A stretch of DNA of 64,000 nt, taken from assembly GCF_014193255.1 (NCBI RefSeq), contig NZ_JACHZB010000003.1, forward strand, positions 558,001 to 622,000. The letters are read 5' to 3'. This document shows positions 9,106 to 17,380 of the stretch, in pieces (position 1 is the stretch's first letter; each line of letters starts with the position of its first letter). The DNA comes from Rhizobium sp. BK196 (GTDB lineage Bacteria > Pseudomonadota > Alphaproteobacteria > Rhizobiales > Rhizobiaceae). The translations under genes were made by a program, and so were the position numbers. The notes beneath the pieces were generated by a model that was not told the origin of the DNA, did not search any database, and was given only the letters and a program-made list of their open reading frames with translations.

Positions 9106-10368
9106 ATGCTGCTTGGAGCCATTGCCGACGATTTTACCGGCGCCAGCGATCTTGCCAATACCCTTGCCCGCGGCGGCATGGCGACGATGCAGTTCGTCGG
9201 CCCCGGCCGCGGCAAAGTCAATTGCGAAGCCGGCGTGGTGGCGCTGAAGACGCGCTCGGCATCGGTCGAGGACGCGGTGTTGCAATCCATGGATGCGGCG
9301 CGCTGGCTGCTGGATCAGGGCTGCGAGCAGATCTTCTTCAAATATTGTTCGACCTTCGATTCCACACGTGAAGGCAATATCGGCCCGGTGGCAGAAGCGC
9401 TGCAGCGGCTGACGGGCGCCGATGTCACCGTCGTCTGCCCGGCCTTTCCGGCAACCGGAAGGCGGGTGTTCATGGGCCACCTCTTCGTCAAGGACAAGCT
9501 GCTCAGCGAATCCGGTATGGAAAACCATCCGCTGACGCCGATGACCGACCCTGATATCCGCCGCTGGCTGCGGTACCAGACGCGCGGCGGCGTCGGCAGC
9601 ATCACGCTCGATACGGTGCGCGAAGGTTCGGGCGCCATCCGCAGCCGGTTGCGCGACGAGCTCACCGATGGCAACCGCCTCGTCGTCGTCGATGCGATCG
9701 AGGATGAAGATCTCATGACGATCGGAGAGGCCGTCGCCGACCATGCGCTTGTGACCGGCGGGTCGGGGCTGGCGCAAGGGCTGGTCGGCAATTTCGCCAA
9801 GCGCGGCAAGCTTTCCGGCATTCCTGCCGACGTGCCTGTCGTCACCGGACCGGGCGTCGTCCTCTGCGGCTCCTGCTCGCTGGCCTCGCAGAACCAGGTC
9901 GCCTGCCATCTGCAGAACCATCCCGGTCTTTCGATCGACCCGGCCGCCATCGTGCGCGGCACCATGTCGGTGGAGATCGCCGCCCGCTGGGTCGCTTCCA
10001 ATGCGGCCGACAATCCGATCGTCTATTCCACCACTTCGCCCGATGTTGTGAGCTTCGTGCAGCAGCGCTTCGGCCGCGAAGAATCGGCAAAGATCCTCGA
10101 AGATTTCTTCGGCAGCCTCGCCAAACGGCTTGCCGATTCCGGTACGCGCCAGATCGTCGTCGGCGGCGGGGAAACATCCGGCGCGGTCGTGGAGGCACTC
10201 GGCCTCAAGCATATGACCATCGGTGCGGAGATCGATCCCGGCGTGCCGGTTCTGGTGTCGGAGCACAGCCGGCCGATGCGCCCGATCGGGCTTGCGCTGA
10301 AGAGCGGCAATTTCGGTTCACCCGATTTCTTCGCCAAGGCTCTCGACAGGATTGCCGGCCATGAATGA
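9106..10368 (+). CDS. otnK: 3-oxo-tetronate kinase (four-carbon acid sugar kinase)
   Basis: A 420-residue protein of the DUF1537 family with both halves present. The N-terminal domain begins with the signature AIADDFTGASDLANTLA and contains KYCSTFDSTREGNIG and CPAFPATGR; the C-terminal nucleotide-binding domain has GGGETSGAVVEALG. In characterised relatives it phosphorylates 3-dehydro-tetronate at O4, which OtnC then decarboxylates to dihydroxyacetone phosphate, so tetronic acids are used as carbon source. The gene overlaps otnC by eight bases. No complete tetronate dehydrogenase is present next to it, only a stump. Confidence 0.93.
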   Translation: MLLGAIADDFTGASDLANTLARGGMATMQFVGPGRGKVNCEAGVVALKTRSASVEDAVLQSMDAARWLLDQGCEQIFFKYCSTFDSTREGNIGPVAEALQRLTGADVTVVCPAFPATGRRVFMGHLFVKDKLLSESGMENHPLTPMTDPDIRRWLRYQTRGGVGSITLDTVREGSGAIRSRLRDELTDGNRLVVVDAIEDEDLMTIGEAVADHALVTGGSGLAQGLVGNFAKRGKLSGIPADVPVVTGPGVVLCGSCSLASQNQVACHLQNHPGLSIDPAAIVRGTMSVEIAARWVASNAADNPIVYSTTSPDVVSFVQQRFGREESAKILEDFFGSLAKRLADSGTRQIVVGGGETSGAVVEALGLKHMTIGAEIDPGVPVLVSEHSRPMRPIGLALKSGNFGSPDFFAKALDRIAGHE

Positions 10369-10996
10369 GACGGCACTGCGCCAAGCCATCGTCCGCTGGG
10401 GAAAATCGCTCTTCGAGCGCGGCCTGACGGCCGGGTCCTCCGGCAATATCTCGGTGAAGACCACAGACGGCTACCTTGCGACGCCCACCAATTCCTGCCT
10501 CGGCTTCCTCGATGCCAACAGGCTTTCGAAGCTCGACAGCGACGGCGAGCATCTCTCCGGCGATGCGCCGACCAAGGAACTGCCGCTGCATTTCTCCTTT
10601 TATGAGAAGCGGCCGCAAACGGGTGCCGTGGTGCATCTGCACTCCACCTATGCAACGGCCCTTTCCTGCCTTGCCGATACCGATCCGAAGGATGCCATTC
10701 CGCCGCTGACGCCCTATGTGGTGATGCGGGTCGGCAAGGTTCCGATCGTACCCTATACCCGGCCGGGTTCGACAGAGGTGAAGCCGGTGATTGCCGAAAT
10801 CGCCGGCCAGCACAGCGCCGTGCTTCTGGAAAACCACGGGCCGATCGTATCAGCCGCCACGCTCGATTCCGCCGTCTTCGCGATCGAAGAGTTGGAAGAG
10901 GCAGCAAAGCTTTCGATCATCACCCGCGGCATGAACGTCAGACAGCTCAATGCCGAGCAGATCGGTGACCTCGAACGGCATTTCAAGCTGCGCTAA
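10361..10996 (+). CDS. otnC: 3-oxo-tetronate 4-phosphate decarboxylase (class II aldolase family)
   Basis: A 211-residue class II aldolase/adducin-type protein. The substrate loop AGSSGNIS is near residue 30, the zinc ligands are in VVHLHSTYATAL (HLH) and the later ENHGPIV, and the catalytic acidic residue lies before them near APTKELPLH. It is expected to decarboxylate the OtnK product to dihydroxyacetone phosphate. ATG 10361 is inside the end of otnK (ATGAATGA), indicating translational coupling; a TTG three codons upstream is less likely. The stop overlaps that of the convergent phosphodiesterase-like gene. Confidence 0.9.
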   Translation: MNETALRQAIVRWGKSLFERGLTAGSSGNISVKTTDGYLATPTNSCLGFLDANRLSKLDSDGEHLSGDAPTKELPLHFSFYEKRPQTGAVVHLHSTYATALSCLADTDPKDAIPPLTPYVVMRVGKVPIVPYTRPGSTEVKPVIAEIAGQHSAVLLENHGPIVSAATLDSAVFAIEELEEAAKLSIITRGMNVRQLNAEQIGDLERHFKLR

Positions 10997-11796
10997 GCGA
11001 GGTCAATCAAGAGAGCCCGGTGATCGGAAACTTCGGGCTGCTCCACCACCTCGAAACGCTGCACCACGATATCAGGCGTCACCAGCATATAATCGGCAAA
11101 GCGTCCCTCCTTCGGATAGAGCGAAGTGCGGGTATCGGAAAAACCCTTGCCGGTGACGAGATCGTTGAGGCCGAGGCGACCGAGCTTTTCGAAGGTGATA
11201 CTGTCAGGCAGCACGTTGAAATCGCCGCAGACGACGAGGTGTTCGTCACCAGGCCAGACGCGTTCGATCAGCTCGACCAGCGCATCCGCCTGCGCATGGC
11301 GAGCTGGGATATCGCCCTTGCCGGCGGGATCACGCAAACCGTGGAGTTGGGCGATGGTGACCGAAAAGCCGCCGGTATAATCGAACAGACGGACGCAATG
11401 GGCGTTGCGGGAGCGCGGATGCTCGCCCCAGCCATTGGGCGAAAAGCGGCCATGAATAAAATCCACCGCCTGGCCGATGACCGGATACGACTTGCGAACA
11501 AAAGTGGCGATGCCGAATTCGGTGGCAAACACCCTCCCGCCGTGAAAGAGATCGCCCCGCGCAAACGGGCAGAAGAAGCCGTCATGATCGGGCAGAACGG
11601 CGGCGATCTCGTCATAAAGATGGGCGCGCTGCGGCAGCACGACGTTCCCATCGCGGTATTCCAGCCATTCCGGCGCATTGGCGGCCGATCGCACCACCTC
11701 CTGCAGGCATAAAACATCGGCCTCGGCGCCCGCGAGGTAAGTGATCAGCGGCGCATGGATGCTCCCGCCCCAGACATTCAGTGAAATAATCCGCAA
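10993..11796 (-). CDS. Endonuclease/exonuclease/phosphatase family protein
   Basis: The DNase-I-like fold is clear: ISLNVWGG at the start, CLQEVV with the metal-binding Glu, CGDFNVLPDS in the middle and SDHRALLIDL with the catalytic Asp-His at the end. Members are metal-dependent phosphodiesterases acting on nucleic acids, sphingomyelin or inositol phosphates; the substrate is not apparent. No ATG precedes the domain. I place the start at TTG 11796 (267 residues), which begins directly at the first strand; TTG 11886 would add 30 residues of poor quality. No signal peptide is seen. Confidence 0.82.
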   Translation of the reverse strand: MRIISLNVWGGSIHAPLITYLAGAEADVLCLQEVVRSAANAPEWLEYRDGNVVLPQRAHLYDEIAAVLPDHDGFFCPFARGDLFHGGRVFATEFGIATFVRKSYPVIGQAVDFIHGRFSPNGWGEHPRSRNAHCVRLFDYTGGFSVTIAQLHGLRDPAGKGDIPARHAQADALVELIERVWPGDEHLVVCGDFNVLPDSITFEKLGRLGLNDLVTGKGFSDTRTSLYPKEGRFADYMLVTPDIVVQRFEVVEQPEVSDHRALLIDLA

Positions 11797-11897
11797 ACCC
11801 GTGCCAGCCCCTTTCCGGTGGGAAACTAGCAGATTCTTGCGAGGAACAAATGCCGGTCCTGCCCTGTTGTTGCCTTTGGACAGCAAGGAGAAACATC

Positions 11898-12101
11898 ATG
11901 GCATCGAACAGCCCCAAGGATGGTGCACCCGGCACCACGGATCAGTCGCCGCGTTGGGAAGGGCCTCAGGGCACAAAGCCATCAGGCTATCTGCCTGCGA
12001 AGGATGATCCGGAAAAGGCCCGCGACGCGCATGGCGAGAACCTCAACCACCCCAAGGTGAAGAAGGTTTCCGACGCCATGAAGACGAAGGAAGACGAGTA
12101 G
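11898..12101 (+). CDS. Small hydrophilic hypothetical protein (67 aa)
   Basis: ATG 11898 has a strong Shine-Dalgarno (AAGGAGAAAC) and opens a 67-residue, very hydrophilic, Pro/Lys/Asp-rich protein with no Cys, no membrane segment and no recognisable domain. The composition suggests an intrinsically disordered polypeptide. I recognise no characterised family. It is transcribed away from the phosphodiesterase-like gene and ends before a hairpin that could terminate it. Confidence 0.7.
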   Translation: MASNSPKDGAPGTTDQSPRWEGPQGTKPSGYLPAKDDPEKARDAHGENLNHPKVKKVSDAMKTKEDE

Positions 12102-12152
12102 AAAAAACGGGCTGCGGTCAACCGGCAACCTTTCATGACACCCGGAGACGGT

Positions 12153-12180
12153 GCCCCGCTCATCACCCTTCAAGCGGGGC
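12153..12180. terminator. Hairpin between convergent genes
   Basis: GCCCCGCT (12153-12160) and AGCGGGGC (12173-12180) form a perfect 8-bp stem with a 12-base loop. There is no T-tract, so it is a possible terminator for the small gene on the left and the SDR gene on the right. Confidence 0.4.
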
Positions 12181-12216
12181 CCGCGAGGCGGTGGATGTGT
12201 AACCTCAACAGCTCGA

Positions 12217-13131
12217 TCAGCGATAGCCGGTCTCATCAGCCGGCCTGCCGGGCTCTTGCACCTCGGCCAGGTAGCGCCAGCAATCCGGCCGCGTGCCGTC
12301 GAGATCTGTCAAGTCGTAGGCTTCGGCGAGTTGGAAGCTTGAAAGCGACTGGCCGTTCCATCTGCTGCGATCGGGATCGGCGGCAAGGGCAGCTACCCCC
12401 CGGCCGGTGAAACGCGGCGTTTCGGAGATAGCGAAATGCGGCTGGACTTTCGTGGCGTCGCGCCAATTTTCTTCCTTCACGCCATAGTGATCCAGCATCA
12501 TTTCCGATCGCATCCAGCCGGGAGAAACCGAGACTGACGTCGCGCCGTGGGGCGCAAGATCCCTGGCGTGCGCCCAGGCCATGCGGTTCGTGCCCGTCTT
12601 GACGAGATCGTAGTAGGGGCAGAGCCGGTAATGCGTGGCATTGTATTGTGCCGTGCCATCGGTCATCTCCACCAGCAAGCCGCCCGGCCGCTCGATCATC
12701 AGTGCCAGAGCGTAATGGGCGGTGATGAAATGGGTGTCGATCGCAAGCCGCAGCATATGCAAGCCCTTGTCGAGGGAATGCTCCCAGACCGGCTTGTCCC
12801 ACTCCGTCAGGTGCTCGCCGCCCCAGATATCGTTGACGAGGATATCGAGCTTGCCCTCCTCCGCGCGGATGCGGGCAACCAGCGCTTCGACTTGCTCGGG
12901 CACCAGATGATCCACCTGCACGGCAATGCCACGACCGCCCGCCGCGCTCACCAGCTCGCCTGTTTCCTCGATGGTCTCAGGCCGGCGATATTCGGATTGC
13001 TGCGCGCGGGTCGTGCGGCCGGTCACATAGACCGTCGCGCCTGCCGCGCCCAGCTCCACCGCGATGCCGCGACCGGCGCCGCGCGTCCCGCCGGCAACAA
13101 GCGCCACCTTTCCCTTTAAGTTCGCTGTCAC
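12217..13131 (-). CDS. Short-chain dehydrogenase/reductase controlled by divergent TetR
   Basis: I start at GTG 13131, preceded by GGGGAGGAC, because the longer open frame runs through the divergent tetR gene. The 304-residue protein has the cofactor motif AGGTRGAGRG, VNDIWGG in place of NNAG, and an active-site YDLVK (YxxxK), followed by SPGWMRSEMM. It is a classical SDR; the substrate is unknown. The TetR-like gene at 13235 and a palindrome in the shared promoter region suggest ligand-dependent repression of this gene. Confidence 0.88.
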   Translation of the reverse strand: MTANLKGKVALVAGGTRGAGRGIAVELGAAGATVYVTGRTTRAQQSEYRRPETIEETGELVSAAGGRGIAVQVDHLVPEQVEALVARIRAEEGKLDILVNDIWGGEHLTEWDKPVWEHSLDKGLHMLRLAIDTHFITAHYALALMIERPGGLLVEMTDGTAQYNATHYRLCPYYDLVKTGTNRMAWAHARDLAPHGATSVSVSPGWMRSEMMLDHYGVKEENWRDATKVQPHFAISETPRFTGRGVAALAADPDRSRWNGQSLSSFQLAEAYDLTDLDGTRPDCWRYLAEVQEPGRPADETGYR

Positions 13132-13184
13132 TTCGCTGTCCTCCCCGCTACAAACAATCAACCGGCCTGGTAGGCTTACTTGTA

Positions 13185-13206
13185 TATAAACGAATGTTCG
13201 TTCATA
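13185..13206. promoter_or_regulatory. TetR-type operator palindrome
   Basis: TATAAACGAATGTTCGTTCATA contains the perfect half-sites AACGAA (13189-13194) and TTCGTT (13197-13202) with outer TATA/CATA nearly symmetric. It lies 28 bases before the tetR start and 54 before the SDR start, overlapping the likely promoter of both. Palindromes built on this core are usual for TetR regulators beside SDR genes. Confidence 0.75.
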
Positions 13207-13234
13207 AATATGGCGAGCGCAAGGGAAAAATTTC

Positions 13235-13804
13235 ATGCCGCGTCCGCGCACGCTTTCAGATGAACAGCTACTTTCGATGGTTCTCGATGTGATCCAGTCC
13301 GAGGGGCCGGATGCGGCGACCTTTGCGGCGGTCGCCAAGGCGAGCGGGCTTTCCGGTTCGACGCTGGTGCAGCGCTTCGCCACCAAGGCCGGCATGTTGC
13401 GCGCCGCGCTGCTCCACGCCTGGGATCGGCTGGACGCGGAAACGGCGCGGCTTGCCGAAACCCTCCCGAAGACCGCGGAGGGTGCGATCGCGCTGCTGAC
13501 TGGTCTTTCCCAGGACTATGGCGACAATCCCGTTTCATACGCGGAAGGCCTGCTCCTGCTACGCGAAGATTTCCGCGATCCGGTGCTGCGCGCTCGCGGC
13601 GGGGCCTGGGGGTCCGTGCTTATCTCGGCACTTGCCGAGCGCTTCGAGGGGCACAGTCAAGCACAGACCATTGCCCGGCTGATGCTCTCGCAATGGCAGG
13701 GATCGCTGCTCTGGTGGGGGTTCTCGTCCGATGGCGCGGTCGCCGACTACGTGGAGCGGGAACTGCGGCTCTTTCTTGCCGCTCTCGAGCCCAAATTAAA
13801 CTAG
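13235..13804 (+). CDS. TetR/AcrR family regulator
   Basis: A 189-residue repressor. Residues 8-52 form the TetR helix-turn-helix, with DEQLLSMVLDVIQSEGPDAATFAAVAKASG leading to the recognition region STLVQRFATKAGMLRAAL. The remaining helices form a Trp-rich ligand pocket (SQWQGSLLWWGFSSDG). It is divergent from the SDR gene and probably represses both through the palindrome at 13185-13206; the inducer is unknown. Confidence 0.9.
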   Translation: MPRPRTLSDEQLLSMVLDVIQSEGPDAATFAAVAKASGLSGSTLVQRFATKAGMLRAALLHAWDRLDAETARLAETLPKTAEGAIALLTGLSQDYGDNPVSYAEGLLLLREDFRDPVLRARGGAWGSVLISALAERFEGHSQAQTIARLMLSQWQGSLLWWGFSSDGAVADYVERELRLFLAALEPKLN

Positions 13805-13901
13805 GGTCTCCTGCGAGTTCTTATCGTTTGTGGAGGGGCAAAGGGCCAAGCTATCGAGCGTGTGTCGGCGGTATCGCCGGATGCGCTAGGAGGAACTACC
13901 C

Positions 13902-15059
13902 ATGAACACAAGATATTGCCTTATCGCCCTCGCCTTGTCGGCAAGCCCGCTTCACGCGGCAGACCTGACGGACAAGGCGTTCCAGGAGATGGCAGATCGC
14001 GCTTTTCAGCCGGTGATCAGGGAATACGACATCCCGGGACTAGCCGTCGGCGTGACGATCAATGGCTCGGAATTCTATTATACCCGAGGGGAAGCCTCGC
14101 GCGAAACGAAGGCGCCTGTGACTAGCGACACGATCTTCGAACTCGGCTCCGTCAGCAAAATTTTTAATGTCACGCTTGCCGCCGTTGCCGAACAACGCGG
14201 CCTGCTGTCGCTCAATCAGCCGGTTTCGACCTACCTGCCGGAGCTTAGGGGCAGCGCCTTCGATCAGATCACCCTCGTCAATCTCGCCACCCATACATCG
14301 GGCGGCCTGCCGCTGCAGGTTCCTGATAGCGTGACTGATGATGGCGAGCTGATGACCTACCTGAAGAGCTGGAAGCCGGCCTACAAGGCTGGCACCATGC
14401 GCTCCTATTCCAATGTCAGCATCGGCCTTCTCGGGCGCATTGCCGGAGAGCGTTTCGGCGGCACCTACAGGCAGGCCGCCGAAGGCCGGCTGTTTCCTGC
14501 CCTCGGTCTCAAAAGCACCTTCATTGCGGTTCCGCCTCATGCCATGGATCGCTACGCGTTCGGTTATGGCAAGGCCAACAAGCCGATCCGAGTTGGAGCC
14601 GGCGTCCTCGATGACGAGGCTTACGGCGTCAAATCCACGGCTCGCGACATGGTCCATCTGCTGGCGCTCAATTTGAAGCCGGATGCTCTGGCGCCCGAGT
14701 TCAAGGTGGCGATCGAGAAGACGCATACGGGCTATTTCGATACGGCCTATTACACGCAGGACATGGTCTGGGAGCAATATGCCTGGCCCGTCGCGCTCAA
14801 GCAGCTTCTCGACGGCAATTCCGCAAAGATGAGCCTGGAAAGCCAACCCGTGAAGAAGCAGGCGAAGCCGCTTGCGCCGCAGAGGGCGGTGCTGATGAAC
14901 AAGACCGGATCGACGAACGGATTCGGCGCCTATGTCGTGCTGGTGCCGAAAATGCAGATCGGGCTGACGGTGCTGGCGAACCGGAACTATCCGAACACGG
15001 TCCGTGCCGAAGCAGGGCTGAAGCTCGTCCAGGCACTCGAGGCCTACGCCGCGAAATAG
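13902..15059 (+). CDS. ampC: Class C beta-lactamase (AmpC-type serine hydrolase)
   Basis: The 385-residue precursor has a Sec signal peptide (MNTRYCLIALALSASPLHAA, cleavage after about residue 20). The three active-site elements are complete: SVSK (Ser83-Lys86), YSN (Tyr169) and KTG (Lys334). This order and spacing, and the length, fit AmpC; the periplasmic enzyme would hydrolyse cephalosporins. Esterase or DD-peptidase relatives share the motifs, but YSN plus KTGSTNGFGAYV favours a true class C enzyme. AGGAGGAACT lies before the ATG. No ampR is adjacent, so induction by the usual AmpR route is not evident here. Confidence 0.85.
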   Translation: MNTRYCLIALALSASPLHAADLTDKAFQEMADRAFQPVIREYDIPGLAVGVTINGSEFYYTRGEASRETKAPVTSDTIFELGSVSKIFNVTLAAVAEQRGLLSLNQPVSTYLPELRGSAFDQITLVNLATHTSGGLPLQVPDSVTDDGELMTYLKSWKPAYKAGTMRSYSNVSIGLLGRIAGERFGGTYRQAAEGRLFPALGLKSTFIAVPPHAMDRYAFGYGKANKPIRVGAGVLDDEAYGVKSTARDMVHLLALNLKPDALAPEFKVAIEKTHTGYFDTAYYTQDMVWEQYAWPVALKQLLDGNSAKMSLESQPVKKQAKPLAPQRAVLMNKTGSTNGFGAYVVLVPKMQIGLTVLANRNYPNTVRAEAGLKLVQALEAYAAK

Positions 15060-15064
15060 CCGTC

Positions 15065-15104
15065 ACGTCGGCCGGTCGCAGCAGCGGTTGCGGCCGGCCG
15101 ACGT
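15065..15104 (+). terminator. Hairpin after ampC
   Basis: ACGTCGGCCGG (15065-15075) pairs perfectly with CCGGCCGACGT (15094-15104) across an 18-base loop, starting six bases after the ampC stop. The 11-bp GC-rich stem is a likely terminator, although no T-tract follows. Confidence 0.5.
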
Positions 15105-15195
15105 CACCGGTGGCGATACCCTATCCATTCGTGTCAGAGGACAGAACTTCTTCATCCGTGATATAGGGTCGAACGCCCCAACCAGGATGCAATGC

Positions 15196-16704
15196 ATGTC
15201 ATGGACTATGCTGGACGATCCGCTGTATCAGTTTATCGCTCTCGTTCTGCTCAGCGCCGTGGCACGGTTCATCTTCGGACGAAACCCGACCTTCCGGCTG
15301 ATTGCCAATTTCGTCTTCTTTGCACTGCTGACGCTGCTGCTCGTTGAGAACGAGATTGCGCCCTATACATCAGACATGGGCAAAGCGACGGATCTTTTCC
15401 GGCGCACTTTCGTCGGGGTCGCAAAGGCGGTCTGGTGGATCGGCGGCGCGATGGTGCTGGCAAGCTCGGTGCGGCTCTTCCTAATCTTCGAGCGCAAGCC
15501 GCGCGAGGCGCGTCTGCTGCAGGATCTCGTCGTCGCCATCATCTATGTCGGCGCAGCACTTTCAGTCGTAGCCTATGTCTTCGGTGTGCCCGTTGCCACG
15601 TTGATCGCCACCTCGGGCGTCTTCGCCATCGTGCTCGGCCTGGCGCTGCAGAGCACGCTGAACGACGTCTTCTCGGGTATCGCACTCAATCTCGGCAGGC
15701 ATTACAGCGTTGGCGACTGGATCGTCCTCGATGACGGCGTTCAAGGCCGCGTGGTGGAGACGAACTGGCGTTCAACCCACCTTTTGAACGGCACGAACGA
15801 CCTCGTCATCGTCCCCAACAGCGCGCTTGCCAAGGCGCGGCTGACGAACCTGACGAGCCCTGAAGAAGCCCATGGCGTGTCGCTGAAGATCCGGGTCATG
15901 CCCTCAAGCCCGCCGGCGACCATCGAAGAGACGATGCGCACGGTGCTGCTCAGCAGCAACGCCATCCTGAAATCCCCAGCCCCCGTCGTCAGCATCACAG
16001 GGCTGGACAGCAGTGCCATCGAATTCGAACTCTCCTTCCGCGTCTCCGGATTGGGCGAAGCGACCGCCGCCCGCAACGAAGTCTACGATCTCGTCTATCG
16101 TCACATCAGGGCGGCCGGCCTGCAGCTTGCCACATCCGCGGGCTCGCCGGCCGTACCGGTTGCCGATCCGCCGGAGGAAACCGGGAAACATCCGAACTCG
16201 GCCTGGCGTCTGCTCAATGCCATCCCGCTCTTTTCGACGCTGACGGAAGACGAGAAGGAGTCGCTCGCCGCCGACATGAAACGGCTGACCTTCCGCAAGG
16301 ATGCATTGATCGCGACACAGGATTCGTCGCTGACATCGCTGATGATCGTCAGGCGCGGGGTGGCCGTCGTCGAACGCAAGGAAGGCGAGGAGACGATCGA
16401 ACTTGCGAGAATTGCACCGGGCGATCTGTTCGGCGAACGCGGTGTGCTGATGGGGGCGCCGGAGCCAGCCAATATCCGTGCGCTCACATCCGTCGTTGTT
16501 TATGAGATCGCCAAGGATCATCTTGCCGCCATCATGCAAGAGCGGCCGGCACTTGCCGAAGAGCTCGGCCTGCTGCTGTCGCGCCGGATCGAATCCGAGA
16601 AACATCGTTTCAGCGCCGGTGTGTCGGCCGACGCCAGTCATCCGACGACGCTGACGACACGTATAAGGCATCTGTTCCAGATCCCTCACAGCACCTGGTC
16701 GTGA
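15196..16704 (+). CDS. MscS-like channel fused to a cyclic-nucleotide-binding domain
   Basis: The 502-residue protein has about five N-terminal hydrophobic segments. The last is the pore-lining TM3-like helix (TSGVFAIVLGLALQSTLNDVFSGIALNLG), followed by the MscS beta domain (VGDWIVLDDGVQGRVVETNWRST). Residues from about 345 on form a CRP/cNMP-type beta roll with PGDLFGERGVLMG. The phosphate-binding Arg of PRAA is not conserved (EPANIRA), so nucleotide binding is uncertain. Fusions of this kind are known as bCNG channels and respond weakly or not at all to tension. The start is ambiguous: ATGs at 15187, 15196 and 15208 are in frame, and AGG spacing favours 15196. Confidence 0.88.
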   Translation: MSWTMLDDPLYQFIALVLLSAVARFIFGRNPTFRLIANFVFFALLTLLLVENEIAPYTSDMGKATDLFRRTFVGVAKAVWWIGGAMVLASSVRLFLIFERKPREARLLQDLVVAIIYVGAALSVVAYVFGVPVATLIATSGVFAIVLGLALQSTLNDVFSGIALNLGRHYSVGDWIVLDDGVQGRVVETNWRSTHLLNGTNDLVIVPNSALAKARLTNLTSPEEAHGVSLKIRVMPSSPPATIEETMRTVLLSSNAILKSPAPVVSITGLDSSAIEFELSFRVSGLGEATAARNEVYDLVYRHIRAAGLQLATSAGSPAVPVADPPEETGKHPNSAWRLLNAIPLFSTLTEDEKESLAADMKRLTFRKDALIATQDSSLTSLMIVRRGVAVVERKEGEETIELARIAPGDLFGERGVLMGAPEPANIRALTSVVVYEIAKDHLAAIMQERPALAEELGLLLSRRIESEKHRFSAGVSADASHPTTLTTRIRHLFQIPHSTWS

Positions 16705-16707
16705 CGC

Positions 16708-17193
16708 TCAGCCGGCCTTTCCCGCAGGTTCTTCGGCGCCTTCGCCGACCGTCAGCGGCCAGTCGACGACGTAATCCTCGAAATCATCGATATCGACGTC
16801 GTTTTCGCTGATGGTGCGGCCGCGGGCCGAGATGCCGGCAGCGTGGACGGTTTCCGGATCCCCTGATACCAGCGGGTGCCACCAGTAGAGATCGCGACCC
16901 TCATTGACGAGGCGATAGCCGCAGGTCGGCGGCAGCCATGCGATCTCGGAGACGTTCTCCTTGGTGAGCTGAACGCAGTCAGGCACGAAATCCCAGCGGT
17001 TCGGATAGCTCGAACAGCGGCAGCTTTCGCTGTCGAGCAGCTTGCAGCGAACCGAGGTGAAATAGACGTCGCCGCTATCCCATTCCTCGATTTTGTTGAG
17101 GCAACAGAGGCCGCAGCCGTCGCAGAGGCTTTCCCACTCCTCGGCATTCATTTCGGCAAGCGTCTTGCGCTTCCAGAAGGGCAGATCGTTCAT
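16708..17193 (-). CDS. YcgN-like UPF0260 protein with Cys cluster
   Basis: From ATG 17193 ([15 protein letters not shown]) a 161-residue cytoplasmic protein follows. The N-terminal family signature [15 protein letters not shown] carries four cysteines, and [18 protein letters not shown] and DCVQL add more, giving the CxxCxxCC zinc- or iron-binding domain. [23 protein letters not shown] is typical of UPF0260. The family is widespread in Proteobacteria and its function is not established. A longer frame upstream lacks a ribosome-binding site. The gene is convergent with the MscS-like gene, three bases apart, and divergent from the PBP gene. Confidence 0.88.
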   Translation of the reverse strand: MNDLPFWKRKTLAEMNAEEWESLCDGCGLCCLNKIEEWDSGDVYFTSVRCKLLDSESCRCSSYPNRWDFVPDCVQLTKENVSEIAWLPPTCGYRLVNEGRDLYWWHPLVSGDPETVHAAGISARGRTISENDVDIDDFEDYVVDWPLTVGEGAEEPAGKAG

Positions 17194-17380
17194 CGCTCGT
17201 TTCTTGCAACAGCCGCCCGCAAATTCGCGTGACGACCGTTCAACTCTCTTGTTCTTGTGCGCAAAATCAACCAATTATTCAACTTGCTCCGGCTATCCGG
17301 AGAGTGAGGCGGCCCATTCAGGCCCGCTCCGGCGTCCGGAATCCGACGGCGGCAAGCGTGTTCAAGCGGGAATACAGGAC

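Noticed and set aside
8992..10266. 424-codon open frame antisense to otnK
   Set aside because: It mirrors the third-position GC of otnK, has no ribosome-binding site and no recognisable domain.
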